7,807 nt of DNA from CAYLKS01 sp964384205 [NCBI: uncultured bacterium] (GCA_964384205.1 CAYLKS010000092.1:1-7807); one strand, 5' to 3'. Shown: positions 1 through 6,988, numbered from the stretch's first letter. The notes: generated from the letters alone by a model not told the origin. Made by a program: numbers and translations.

Positions 1-35
1 GAAATAAAGGGTTGGGCTTTTGATTCTGCATGCAT
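1..35 (-). CDS. Possible 5' end of a further minus-strand gene, cut by the window edge
   Basis: After the stop at 62 the minus strand has an ATG at 35-33 that stays open for 11 codons to the edge, reading MHAESKAQPFI and then a TC dinucleotide that must begin a serine codon. The spacing of about 26 bases from the previous stop suits another member of the same transcription unit, and no oligo-T terminator lies between. A second ATG at 31-29 opens a different frame, so even the frame is uncertain. The fragment is too short to name. It may not be a gene at all. Confidence 0.25.
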   Translation of the reverse strand, partial: MHAESKAQPFI

Positions 36-61
36 AATTAACTAAGTGAATTTTTATTTCT

Positions 62-583
62 TTATGCAAATACTTCTCTGTTTAAATAAATTCTAAAAAA
101 ATAGAACACAATATATAAATAAGATAATAATAAAGGTGTTCCAACAAGATATAAAGAATTTAATTGTATTCCATGTGTATATAAGAAAAAATCAGATACT
201 TCTGTTTTTTCAAAGAAACACAACAAACCATTGAAAATAAATCCAAAACCTATGAAAAGATTGCATAATAAAACATGTCCATATTTTCTGTAAAAATAAA
301 ATACAAAAAAAAGAAGCAAATTACCTATTAGTAGAGTTGAAAAAAATCCTGCAAGACTTATTGTAATATAATTATATGTCTCTAAAGGACACAGAATCTT
401 TGTAGAGGCTTTTAATCCTTCTAGAAGAGTTAACTTAAAATTTAAGTAATAAAATTCACATCCCTCCAAAATAACTGCACCTATTATAGATATTTCATGT
501 ACGAAAGGAGCGATAATTAACGAAGTAATAAGCAAAGAAAACAAAGATATTGAAAGATAAATATCACTTTTTCTCATTAACAT
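62..583 (-). CDS. Multi-span membrane protein, faintly like an M50-type intramembrane protease fold
   Basis: This is the last complete gene of the minus-strand cluster, an integral membrane protein of unknown function. Numbering from the longest possible start (GTG at 601), hydrophobic segments lie at about residues 14-34, 78-103, 108-130 and 148-172. A polar loop with Cys48 and Cys71 follows the first segment. A His-Glu pair (35-36) ends segment 1, a Ser-Leu-Ala-Gly-rich segment follows, and an Asp (137, in VSDFF) sits in the last loop. This order loosely recalls site-2 protease (M50) proteins, but the second histidine of HExxH is isoleucine here, so catalysis is unlikely. The start is uncertain: GTG 601, ATG 583 and ATG 577 all overlap the upstream gene. 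ATG 583 is chosen because it avoids the rarer GTG and has a GTGA-like stretch about 13 bases upstream; ATG 577 is equally possible. Existence as a gene is likely from length, membrane pattern and co-orientation. Confidence 0.7.
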   Translation of the reverse strand: MLMRKSDIYLSISLFSLLITSLIIAPFVHEISIIGAVILEGCEFYYLNFKLTLLEGLKASTKILCPLETYNYITISLAGFFSTLLIGNLLLFFVFYFYRKYGHVLLCNLFIGFGFIFNGLLCFFEKTEVSDFFLYTHGIQLNSLYLVGTPLLLSYLYIVFYFFRIYLNREVFA

Positions 584-857
584 TATATTTATTATATTCA
601 CGTTTTACATTATTTAAACCATTTTGTTTCTTTAAATTATTAAAAGAAAAAAATAGCTCTTCTGGTTTTATAGATATATATCCATCTTTAGATGAATTAA
701 ATCTTGATTTGAGCTCTGTTGATAAAAATTTTGAAAATTCATCAACAGATTCTTTATCTAATTTTATTTTATGTTCTTCATATTTTCTCTTCTCAATAAA
801 ATAGATAAAGATAAAAAATATAGCGATTTCCAATACAATTATCAGTTCACCTGCCAT
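564..857 (-). CDS. Small single-span membrane protein with charged cytosolic tail
   Basis: I do not recognise this 97-residue protein. One hydrophobic helix spans about residues 5-21. It is followed at once by a basic stretch (EKRKYEEHK), so by the positive-inside rule the N-terminus should face out and the roughly 75-residue lysine- and glutamate-rich tail should lie in the cytosol. There is no signal-peptide cleavage pattern and no cysteine. Its ATG lies inside the end of the MinD-B gene (11-base overlap), and its own end overlaps the next membrane protein, so it is embedded in the coupled cluster. A short membrane protein with a large cytosolic face, made immediately after a MinD-like ATPase, is a reasonable candidate for a membrane partner or regulator of that ATPase. 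This rests on context only. Confidence 0.75.
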   Translation of the reverse strand: MAGELIIVLEIAIFFIFIYFIEKRKYEEHKIKLDKESVDEFSKFLSTELKSRFNSSKDGYISIKPEELFFSFNNLKKQNGLNNVKREYNKYNVNEKK

Positions 858-1608
858 ATTTAAATATCTTTTTTATCTTTTCAAAAAAACTTTCTTTTTG
901 TATAGAAAATTCAACTCCAGAAATTTGCGAAGCTATAGAATAGAAAGCGTTGTTTGATTTCGCCTTACGATTAAATAACGGCAAAGGTAATCTTGCTGCA
1001 ACACTTCGTTCTATTTCAATATCATAAGGTATTGATTCAATAACAGGAATCTCTGTAAATTGCTCTATTTCATAATCTGCAAGTTCGTGCTTTAATCCTT
1101 TCCTCGCATTTACGACAATTCCTAAAATTTTTTTATCTAATTTTTCTACAACTTTCTTTGCCCTATAAACATCTGCAACAGCACTTGTAAAAGGCTGGGT
1201 AACAAAAAGAATCTCATCTGCAGAAGAAATTGCTGCAATCCCCTCTTTACCTAAACCGGGGGCTGAATCTAAAATTAAATTAGAATTTGATTCCTGCAAA
1301 ACAAAAGGTAATTTTTCTATATCTACCTTCTCCAAATCTTTTAGTTCAAGAGATGCGGGCAAAATTTTAATCCCTATAGGATGCTCACTTATTGCTTCCT
1401 CAAATTTTGCTTTTCCTTTCAATACATCATTTAATGTTTTATTCGCTCCATATATTCCCAGATTTATACTTAAATGCGGTGTTGTTAGATTACAATCTAC
1501 AATGGTTGTATCAATGTTAAATTCATTATGTAACAGATAGCCAAGATTTATTGCCAGTGTTGTTTTTCCTATTCCTCCTTTACCTGAGACAATTGCTATT
1601 TTTCTCAT
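847..1608 (-). CDS. MinD/ParA-like P-loop ATPase (MinD-B), DxN variant
   Basis: A complete 253-residue member of the deviant Walker A (MinD/ParA/Mrp) ATPases, which dimerise on ATP, bind membrane and position cellular structures. Visible motifs are the deviant Walker A at residues 9-17 (GKGGIGKTT, signature Lys10 and P-loop Lys15), the Walker A' strand VDCN at 37-40, the Walker B/switch II LILDSAPG at 111-118 with Asp114, and VVNA at 165-168 where the family reads the adenine. The usual second Asp of the DxD pair is Asn40. The C-terminus (about 239-251, with ESFFEKIKKIFK) is an amphipathic basic helix like MinD membrane-targeting tails. The ATG at 1608-1606 shares four bases (ATGA) with the stop of the large surface protein, implying coupled translation. 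Family assignment is firm. The cargo is unknown, and no MinC, MinE or FtsZ gene is nearby to support a division role. Confidence 0.93.
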   Translation of the reverse strand: MRKIAIVSGKGGIGKTTLAINLGYLLHNEFNIDTTIVDCNLTTPHLSINLGIYGANKTLNDVLKGKAKFEEAISEHPIGIKILPASLELKDLEKVDIEKLPFVLQESNSNLILDSAPGLGKEGIAAISSADEILFVTQPFTSAVADVYRAKKVVEKLDKKILGIVVNARKGLKHELADYEIEQFTEIPVIESIPYDIEIERSVAARLPLPLFNRKAKSNNAFYSIASQISGVEFSIQKESFFEKIKKIFKYGR

Positions 1609-4028
1609 TTTTTATCTCTTATTTGTTTTTTTATCGAATTCATACTTGATACAATATTATTTCTGGGAAGGTTAACTTTCTTATAATTATATCCTCCTTT
1701 ATAAGTTGGGGTGCTTTTTTTCTTTTTAACAATTAAAATCACCAAAATTAATATTACACCACCCAAAAGATAATTAATCAAATTTGATTGTAAATTAAAG
1801 GATGGTAAAGTAAACATCCCTAAGATACCATTAAACAAACCATTAGATTGTTGATTTTCAATTACAGGTTGTTTTAATTCCAAAGTGAAACTCCCACCAC
1901 TGCTTATTTCTTCATTCTCATTTGTTTTTGCTTTAGCAGTAACACCTACTAAATAATATTGCTTGCATTTCTGATTTTCACAATCATCTGAAGTAAAATG
2001 AACGTGCATTTTTACTTTTTCGCTCTTTCCAGGTTCCAACTTATCTATCTGGCTGGGAACGAGATTGTAATTCTTGACTGATAATCCATCTATATGTAAA
2101 TAAATATTTGTAAGATTTACTTGACCTGTATTCATAACAATCAATTCTAAAATACCCTCTTTATTTAAAGTCACTGAAGTGGTATCTGGTAAAGTCACTG
2201 AAATTTCTTTTTTCCTCGTTGTCTTCACAATCATTTTTTTAATAGCGGAAATATAAGGTTCCTTCTCTGCCTTTGCTTCAATCTCGAAAGAACCCTCTTT
2301 GTAAGGTAGTGTAACATATCCTACAAAAGAACCATCAGATAAAGTTGTTATATTAGATGTCCGATTCTCAAGAGTTAGTGTTACTGTAACTCCCTCTACT
2401 TCTAAACCATCAGAATCTAGAATCTTTCCTTCTACAGGTATTGTGTCTCCAAGATAAGCAACAGTTTTACTAGGAGCAATTGTATAGAAATGTAATGATT
2501 TTTGCTCACCTAAAACAAAAGCACCGAAGTTATTTGTATGAACTTCCACAACATTTCTTATAACATCGATCTTACTGCTAATGAGTTCCCACCCTCCGTT
2601 ACAAACTCTTCTACCAAAATTCCATTTAGAGCATCTATAGACCCTTAAATTATCTTCATTAACAACATTACTATCTGTATAGGGTATCCATATTTTTGCA
2701 TCTTTAAACTGATAACCAAATTCAAAAACAATAACTTTTGTTACATGGACACCATCAATAGGTGATGTTCCTGTAAAAGAATCAAAATTAATATTACTTC
2801 CATAATTTATATCTTCTGATTCGAAAGTAACATTATATATTTCAGTATGCAATGTCCCACTACCAAGATCCGCTGAAAAATCATATTCTCCAGGAACAAT
2901 ATTTAAATTATAATTTCCTCCTGTAGAACTTGCAGTAATTATTTTACCTGTTTTTTTGTTTTTTAATACAATATTTACAGATACTCCTTTCCCAGAAGCA
3001 TCAATTATCTCTCCCTCGAGAGATAAATAACTTGTTAATGGTATTGTACTGGTAGATTCATATTCTTCTTTATAAACTTTAATTGATAATACATAGTCTC
3101 CAGGAGGTAAATTAGGTATTATCATATCTAAATCGCAAGAGTTTGTACTTGATCTACAATTAACTTTTGTAATATCTGCTGTATCTATTAATTCATCATT
3201 TTTAAAAATACCTATTACAAAATTGTTTTCATCAAAATCTTCTAAAGAACCAATTCCATAATAATAAACCTTTAAATTCAAAGTTTTTGTACATATTTGA
3301 TTTGCTTTACAACTGATATCTTTATTCTTAGTTGCTAATTTCAAAGGAGATTCTAAATAAATATATTTATTTTTACTTACTTCTATTTCTTCATTATCGT
3401 AAGTAATTTTCAAATCAAAATCCCAGTAACCTTCGGAAAAATCTAAATCTACAGGTGCCTCTATATTTAAGATATCTCCATTCAGTTCTAAATTATCTGA
3501 ACCTATAGTTATTTTCCTTCCGCCTAAAGAAAGATCATAATTTGCTAATCCAAATTTATCTATGCTACCATCAACCTTAAAAGTAATTGGTACAACTAAT
3601 GTGTCTCCTATATGAGAAGTTAGATTATTCTCTATTAAATATAATTCCAACTTATGAACTTCAATTTGTTTTTCTGTTGAATTAGAAAAATTACCATAAT
3701 CGCAAGTAACTCTTATTTTATAGATTCCAGGACTCCAAGAATTTTCAATTGAGAAATCTACTGAACTTCCACTTGCTGATTTTTTTAAGTTATCTTGTTC
3801 ATCATATAAATAGATACTTATAGTTGAATTGCTCGTTACCTCTGTTCCATTAAACTTACATAAAGTCTGCACATTAATAATAGGATCTTGATATTGGTGT
3901 GTTTGTGATTCTTTCAGCCAAACTTCCCGTGGGGTAGTGGTCAAGTCAACATTTAAACTAGCGAAAACTAGGTTGAAATTTATTGCTAATAAAAAAATTA
4001 TAAGTCCGACCAAAGTTTTTAGTTTCAT
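1605..4028 (-). CDS. Large multidomain surface protein with C-terminal membrane anchor and cytosolic tail
   Basis: An 807-residue exported protein. In order: signal peptide (about 1-23, ending VFA); three beta-sandwich, Ig-like regions (about 24-125, 126-228, 229-333); a carboxypeptidase-regulatory-type fold (about 335-402); a region at about 412-508 ending FGAFVLGE that resembles the PGF-pre-PGF-type domain of archaeal surface proteins; a second regulatory/Big-like domain (about 510-602); a CARDB/NEW3-like domain (about 605-720); a spacer; a transmembrane helix (about 750-767); and a basic cytosolic tail of about 40 residues. All ten cysteines fall in close pairs or within one domain (57/109, 240/246, 291/298, 466/476, 683/688), and nine N-glycosylation sequons lie outside the membrane. 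The start is fixed by an ATGA overlap with MinD-A, and the stop overlaps MinD-B in the same way. No enzymatic domain is visible. An adhesive, structural or receptor role is inferred. Confidence 0.92.
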   Translation of the reverse strand: MKLKTLVGLIIFLLAINFNLVFASLNVDLTTTPREVWLKESQTHQYQDPIINVQTLCKFNGTEVTSNSTISIYLYDEQDNLKKSASGSSVDFSIENSWSPGIYKIRVTCDYGNFSNSTEKQIEVHKLELYLIENNLTSHIGDTLVVPITFKVDGSIDKFGLANYDLSLGGRKITIGSDNLELNGDILNIEAPVDLDFSEGYWDFDLKITYDNEEIEVSKNKYIYLESPLKLATKNKDISCKANQICTKTLNLKVYYYGIGSLEDFDENNFVIGIFKNDELIDTADITKVNCRSSTNSCDLDMIIPNLPPGDYVLSIKVYKEEYESTSTIPLTSYLSLEGEIIDASGKGVSVNIVLKNKKTGKIITASSTGGNYNLNIVPGEYDFSADLGSGTLHTEIYNVTFESEDINYGSNINFDSFTGTSPIDGVHVTKVIVFEFGYQFKDAKIWIPYTDSNVVNEDNLRVYRCSKWNFGRRVCNGGWELISSKIDVIRNVVEVHTNNFGAFVLGEQKSLHFYTIAPSKTVAYLGDTIPVEGKILDSDGLEVEGVTVTLTLENRTSNITTLSDGSFVGYVTLPYKEGSFEIEAKAEKEPYISAIKKMIVKTTRKKEISVTLPDTTSVTLNKEGILELIVMNTGQVNLTNIYLHIDGLSVKNYNLVPSQIDKLEPGKSEKVKMHVHFTSDDCENQKCKQYYLVGVTAKAKTNENEEISSGGSFTLELKQPVIENQQSNGLFNGILGMFTLPSFNLQSNLINYLLGGVILILVILIVKKKKSTPTYKGGYNYKKVNLPRNNIVSSMNSIKKQIRDKK

Positions 4029-4783
4029 CTTTCAAACAATCTTCTAAAAAAACTAAATTTTGGTTCATAATAGGGTTTACCAATTATTCTCGCCGCGGTT
4101 TTTCTTGTTTCTATTGATGCCTTTGAATAAGGATAAGCAAATACATATGGCAAACAAGTAAAATTTGCTTTTTTAACTTTTTTATCTTCAGGTATAACTC
4201 CTAAAATATGATTTTCGCACATTATCTGAATTTCACCAATAGACAATTCATATTTATCTCCACTATATCTATTAACTACAACTCCAAGAATGGGTTTCCT
4301 GCATTCCTTTGCTAATTCAATTGTCTTCATCGAATCTACTACCGATGTTTGCTCTGGTGTTGTAATAATGATTAATTCATCGCAGATATTTATTAAATCC
4401 TTTGTATTTTTTCCTACACCTGGAGGAAAATCTATAATTAAATTTTCTTGTAAAGGAGCTAATAATTTTTTTAATTTTTTAATATCAACTTCTATTTTAT
4501 CTAAAGATATACCAGCAGGTAAAATTCTTAGACCTGTTGGATGAATTCTAACAGCATGTAAAGGATTCAACTTTTCTTTTATTAAATCTTGAATTGTCAA
4601 AGCGTTATGTTGCAGGCCAAGTTGAACTGATAGATTAGCGTTGGAAATATCTCCATCAACAATAATATTTTCAACTCCAAATTCATATAATGCTGAAGAG
4701 AAATTTATAGAAAAAGTTGTTTTACCCACCCCACCTTTTCCAGAAGAAATTCCTATAATTTTTGGATTGAAGTTTTTTATCAT
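4025..4783 (-). CDS. MinD/ParA-like P-loop ATPase (MinD-A), canonical DxD
   Basis: A complete 252-residue MinD-type ATPase. Motifs: deviant Walker A at 15-23 (GKGGVGKTT, signature Lys16, P-loop Lys21); Walker A' with both aspartates (VDGD, Asp43 and Asp45); Walker B/switch II LIIDFPPG at 115-122 with Asp118; VVNR at 169-172. The final residues (about 242-252, FSFFRRLFER) form a short basic amphipathic helix very like bacterial MinD membrane-targeting tails. It is a diverged paralogue of MinD-B: both share the Walker A block, an HPxG(I/L)(K/R)ILPA stretch and the GVVVN/GIVVN block, but they differ in Walker A' and in the C-terminal third. It lies 15 bases after the preceding gene, the widest gap in the cluster. 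Its stop overlaps the start of the 807-residue surface protein by ATGA, so a link between the two products is likely. The process served is unknown. Confidence 0.93.
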   Translation of the reverse strand: MIKNFNPKIIGISSGKGGVGKTTFSINFSSALYEFGVENIIVDGDISNANLSVQLGLQHNALTIQDLIKEKLNPLHAVRIHPTGLRILPAGISLDKIEVDIKKLKKLLAPLQENLIIDFPPGVGKNTKDLINICDELIIITTPEQTSVVDSMKTIELAKECRKPILGVVVNRYSGDKYELSIGEIQIMCENHILGVIPEDKKVKKANFTCLPYVFAYPYSKASIETRKTAARIIGKPYYEPKFSFFRRLFER

Positions 4784-4798
4784 AAATATTATTTATTT

Positions 4799-5572
4799 TT
4801 ATATTAATTCTTTTTTGTTCTTTCCTCTCACAACTAAATAAAAATTAACAAATAAGGAAATTGCCAAAAGAGTTATGACGATTTCAAAAACAGGTAATTT
4901 TTTTTCTTCCTCTAATTTAATTTTTACATTTTTTAAATAATTTCCCGAGATGAGTGAAAATGTTATATCTCTTGACATCCAATACGCTGGAATATAAGTT
5001 AAAGTTACCTCCTTTTCTTTACCTTTTTTTAAATTTTTAACTTCAAGTGAATCAAATATCCACCCCCTTGGATATTTTTCTGGTATTATATAAAGTTTAT
5101 CTAAATCTTTCTTTGGTTTAATTTTAAATTTAATTTCATTTTTTGTTGTAGCAACATCTAAAGACAGATTAAGTAAATTAAATTCTGGTTTCTCAAAAGA
5201 AAAGTTAAAATTAGATATTGTATAAATATCATTACAATAATACAATTTTATTGTTGCACTATAATTTCCGCTTTTTTTTGGCAAATAATATGTGCTTAAT
5301 AAAGCTCCTCCTCCAGGAGCTAATACTTCCTTTTTACTCCACACAATATGTAATTCAGAGGAATTTAAATCTTGAATATCCATCCTCAGTCTTGCATTGC
5401 AATCTACAGAACCTATATTTTCCCAATCTAAACTAAAACTTACAATAGAAGAATTATTGAAATTGTGATATGAGCTTCTTCCATTTACAATATCTTCTAT
5501 CTCAACATTTATAATCATTGCATAAGTTACTGGCAGTATAGCAAAGAATAACAAAATAGCTAATTTTTTCAT
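4799..5572 (-). CDS. C-terminally anchored two-domain Ig-like surface protein
   Basis: A 257-residue exported membrane protein. A signal peptide covers about residues 1-18 (ending VTYA). Two beta-rich domains follow, about 19-128 and 129-222. A transmembrane helix spans about 226-248 and a short basic end (RGKNKKELI) faces the cytosol. The first domain has the only two cysteines, Cys58 and Cys113, likely bridged outside the cell, and five N-glycosylation sequons are spread over both domains. Strand patterns such as FSLDWENIG and the PGGG turn suit CARDB/NEW3-type folds, but no named family is certain. An in-frame GTG exists at 5581, but the ATG at 5572-5570 is preferred: it overlaps the upstream stop as ATGA and puts MKK directly before the hydrophobic core of the signal peptide. 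Length and domain order resemble the 313-residue protein at the head of the cluster. Confidence 0.88.
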   Translation of the reverse strand: MKKLAILLFFAILPVTYAMIINVEIEDIVNGRSSYHNFNNSSIVSFSLDWENIGSVDCNARLRMDIQDLNSSELHIVWSKKEVLAPGGGALLSTYYLPKKSGNYSATIKLYYCNDIYTISNFNFSFEKPEFNLLNLSLDVATTKNEIKFKIKPKKDLDKLYIIPEKYPRGWIFDSLEVKNLKKGKEKEVTLTYIPAYWMSRDITFSLISGNYLKNVKIKLEEEKKLPVFEIVITLLAISLFVNFYLVVRGKNKKELI

Positions 5573-6021
5573 AATTTCCACAAAGAAAGAGGTGCTAAAA
5601 ATTCATATTTAGGTGTAGTTATATAAACTTCCACTTCTCCCGTATAGTAACCAATTTTTGTTGCATTGAATGTTATATCTATTTGCTTGTTTTCTTTACT
5701 CTTTAAAACAAAATTTTCTTCTTCAACTTTTATATAATCTGAAATATTACCATCAATATGAATCTCAATCAAACTATCAAAGTTTTCATTATTTTTTAAA
5801 TTCAATATTTTCTTTACAGTTATGTTTTCTGGTACTATTCCAAAATTAAATTCTGTTGGGTCATTGGAAATTCCTAATAAAAGTTTACTGTTGTTTATCC
5901 TTAATTCTGTAACATTTGCTTTTAGTTTATATTTAACTATATTTAAATTTGTTTGAGTTGATAAAACTATTGTTATAATTAAAAAAATAGCTATTGCCAA
6001 CAATATCAATTTTTTCTTCAT
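5569..6021 (-). CDS. Small exported single-domain Ig-like protein
   Basis: A 150-residue protein with a basic start (MKKK), a hydrophobic stretch at about 5-20 and one beta-sandwich domain at about 25-150. The segment FNFGIVPENITVKKILNLKN, the later VLKSKENKQIDITFNAT and the closing GYYTGEVEVY are laid out like ASH/choice-of-anchor or CARDB-type domains, in which a strand pair brackets a Gly-Tyr-Tyr-x-Gly turn. There is no cysteine and, unlike its neighbours, no C-terminal membrane helix. It is therefore either cleaved and released, perhaps as a subunit that sits on the anchored proteins, or held by its N-terminal segment. Five N-glycosylation sequons are present. It starts three bases after the preceding stop and ends in an ATGA overlap with the next gene. 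No specific function can be assigned. Confidence 0.85.
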   Translation of the reverse strand: MKKKLILLAIAIFLIITIVLSTQTNLNIVKYKLKANVTELRINNSKLLLGISNDPTEFNFGIVPENITVKKILNLKNNENFDSLIEIHIDGNISDYIKVEEENFVLKSKENKQIDITFNATKIGYYTGEVEVYITTPKYEFLAPLSLWKL

Positions 6022-6024
6022 TAT

Positions 6025-6966
6025 TTAAGATTTCCAATAAATTATTAAAATTATTATTAGAATTACAAGCAAAATTAACCACCAAGGAAATTTATATTCA
6101 GGTAATTTTTGAGGAATAGAGATAATGTCTGGTATTTCTATTGTTGCCTCTTTACTTGCAAATCCCGTAATATAATTAACTTTGGCTTCTGCCTTATAAA
6201 ATCCACTTTTAATTTTATTACCGCTCCAATATACTGGTATTATTTTTGTCTCTCCTGGTGCAACATAAACAATTCCTGAATGTAAAGTATCCGTTAGGTT
6301 TCCATATTCATTATATATATTAAGTTTATCGACTTTCACAGAAATCGTATTTTTTCCTGTATTTTTAAAAAGAACATCAATTCTTGCCTTATTTTTGCTA
6401 ACTCTATCTGCATAAATATTTTCCACCATACCTTTTCTTTCTGCTTCTCCTCTAACTTTAAAAATGAAAATATATCTTGTTAATCCGATTGTAGAAACAC
6501 CGGTTCCAGTACCTCCACTAACAACCTTTGGACTTAATGAAATAGAGCCTATATGATAACCAGGCTCGGCATCTTTAGGGATTACTAACCTATATACAAC
6601 TTCTGTGTTTACTTTAGCAATTCCTCCATTTTCCAAAGTTATAACAAAAGATTTCCTTGGAGAAACAAGCACAGGATTTTGTTGAAATTTTATCCAATCC
6701 GAAATATCTTCCTGTGAAGTTTCATAAGCAGAAATATAACTTAATTTCCCCGGATAATATAAATCAATATGTGCTGGAAAATATGAAAGTGTAGTTAATA
6801 CATCTCCTTTAGCATTGGTCATTAAATAAAATTTTACATATTTTGTATCTCCTGGACTAAATTCTCCAAGATAATGTACTCCCGGAACAGTACCTATAGA
6901 AAAAGCGCTAACTGGAGAAACAAGGATTAAAAAAAACAAAACAAATTTTAAGGTTTTTGTAATCAT
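6025..6966 (-). CDS. C-terminally anchored surface protein, two Ig-like domains, first gene of the cluster
   Basis: A 313-residue exported protein that opens the minus-strand unit. A signal peptide spans about 1-21 (ending VSA). The first beta-sandwich, about 22-172, begins with a SPGDTKYVKFYL strand and contains an ISDWIKF stretch and an IPKDAEPGYHIGSISLSP edge strand. The second, about 176-280, has VLFKNTGKN and VAPGETKIIPVYW. This layout resembles the DUF916-type proteins of Gram-positive bacteria and chaperone-like Ig modules, a fold-level likeness only. A transmembrane helix (about 295-310) ends the protein with almost no cytosolic tail, so unlike the 807-residue protein it cannot signal inward by itself. 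It has no cysteines and one clear sequon (Asn223). The ATG at 6966 lies about 29 bases from the centre of a TATA-like element, which fits a leaderless or very short leader mRNA. Confidence 0.9.
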   Translation of the reverse strand: MITKTLKFVLFFLILVSPVSAFSIGTVPGVHYLGEFSPGDTKYVKFYLMTNAKGDVLTTLSYFPAHIDLYYPGKLSYISAYETSQEDISDWIKFQQNPVLVSPRKSFVITLENGGIAKVNTEVVYRLVIPKDAEPGYHIGSISLSPKVVSGGTGTGVSTIGLTRYIFIFKVRGEAERKGMVENIYADRVSKNKARIDVLFKNTGKNTISVKVDKLNIYNEYGNLTDTLHSGIVYVAPGETKIIPVYWSGNKIKSGFYKAEAKVNYITGFASKEATIEIPDIISIPQKLPEYKFPWWLILLVILIIILIIYWKS

Positions 6967-6988
6967 AATTAGTCTTTTAATTAATTAG

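Noticed and set aside
1-35. The QPFI residues near the edge recall the start of D12-class adenine DNA methyltransferases (PF-hydrophobic-KW).
   Set aside because: The next codon begins TC and must be serine, not the lysine of that motif, and 11 residues in an uncertain frame cannot support a name.
550-804. Plus-strand open frame of 84 codons.
   Set aside because: It is antisense to the two small membrane protein genes, has a phenylalanine/serine/leucine-rich composition typical of antisense A+T-rich DNA, and has no start signal.
847-4783. The MinD pair as a cell-division Min system.
   Set aside because: No MinC, MinE or FtsZ gene is nearby and both ATPases are coupled to surface-protein genes, so a different cargo is more likely.
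4290-4841. Plus-strand open frames at 4290-4544 and 4641-4841.
   Set aside because: They are antisense to MinD-A, whose motifs prove the minus-strand reading.
5218-5436. Plus-strand open frame of 72 codons.
   Set aside because: It is antisense to the 257-residue surface protein and shows no recognisable protein features.
62-6966. The cluster as a type IV pilus or archaellum locus.
   Set aside because: There is no class III signal peptide, no secretion ATPase and no PilC/FlaJ-type platform protein; the signal peptides are ordinary Sec type.
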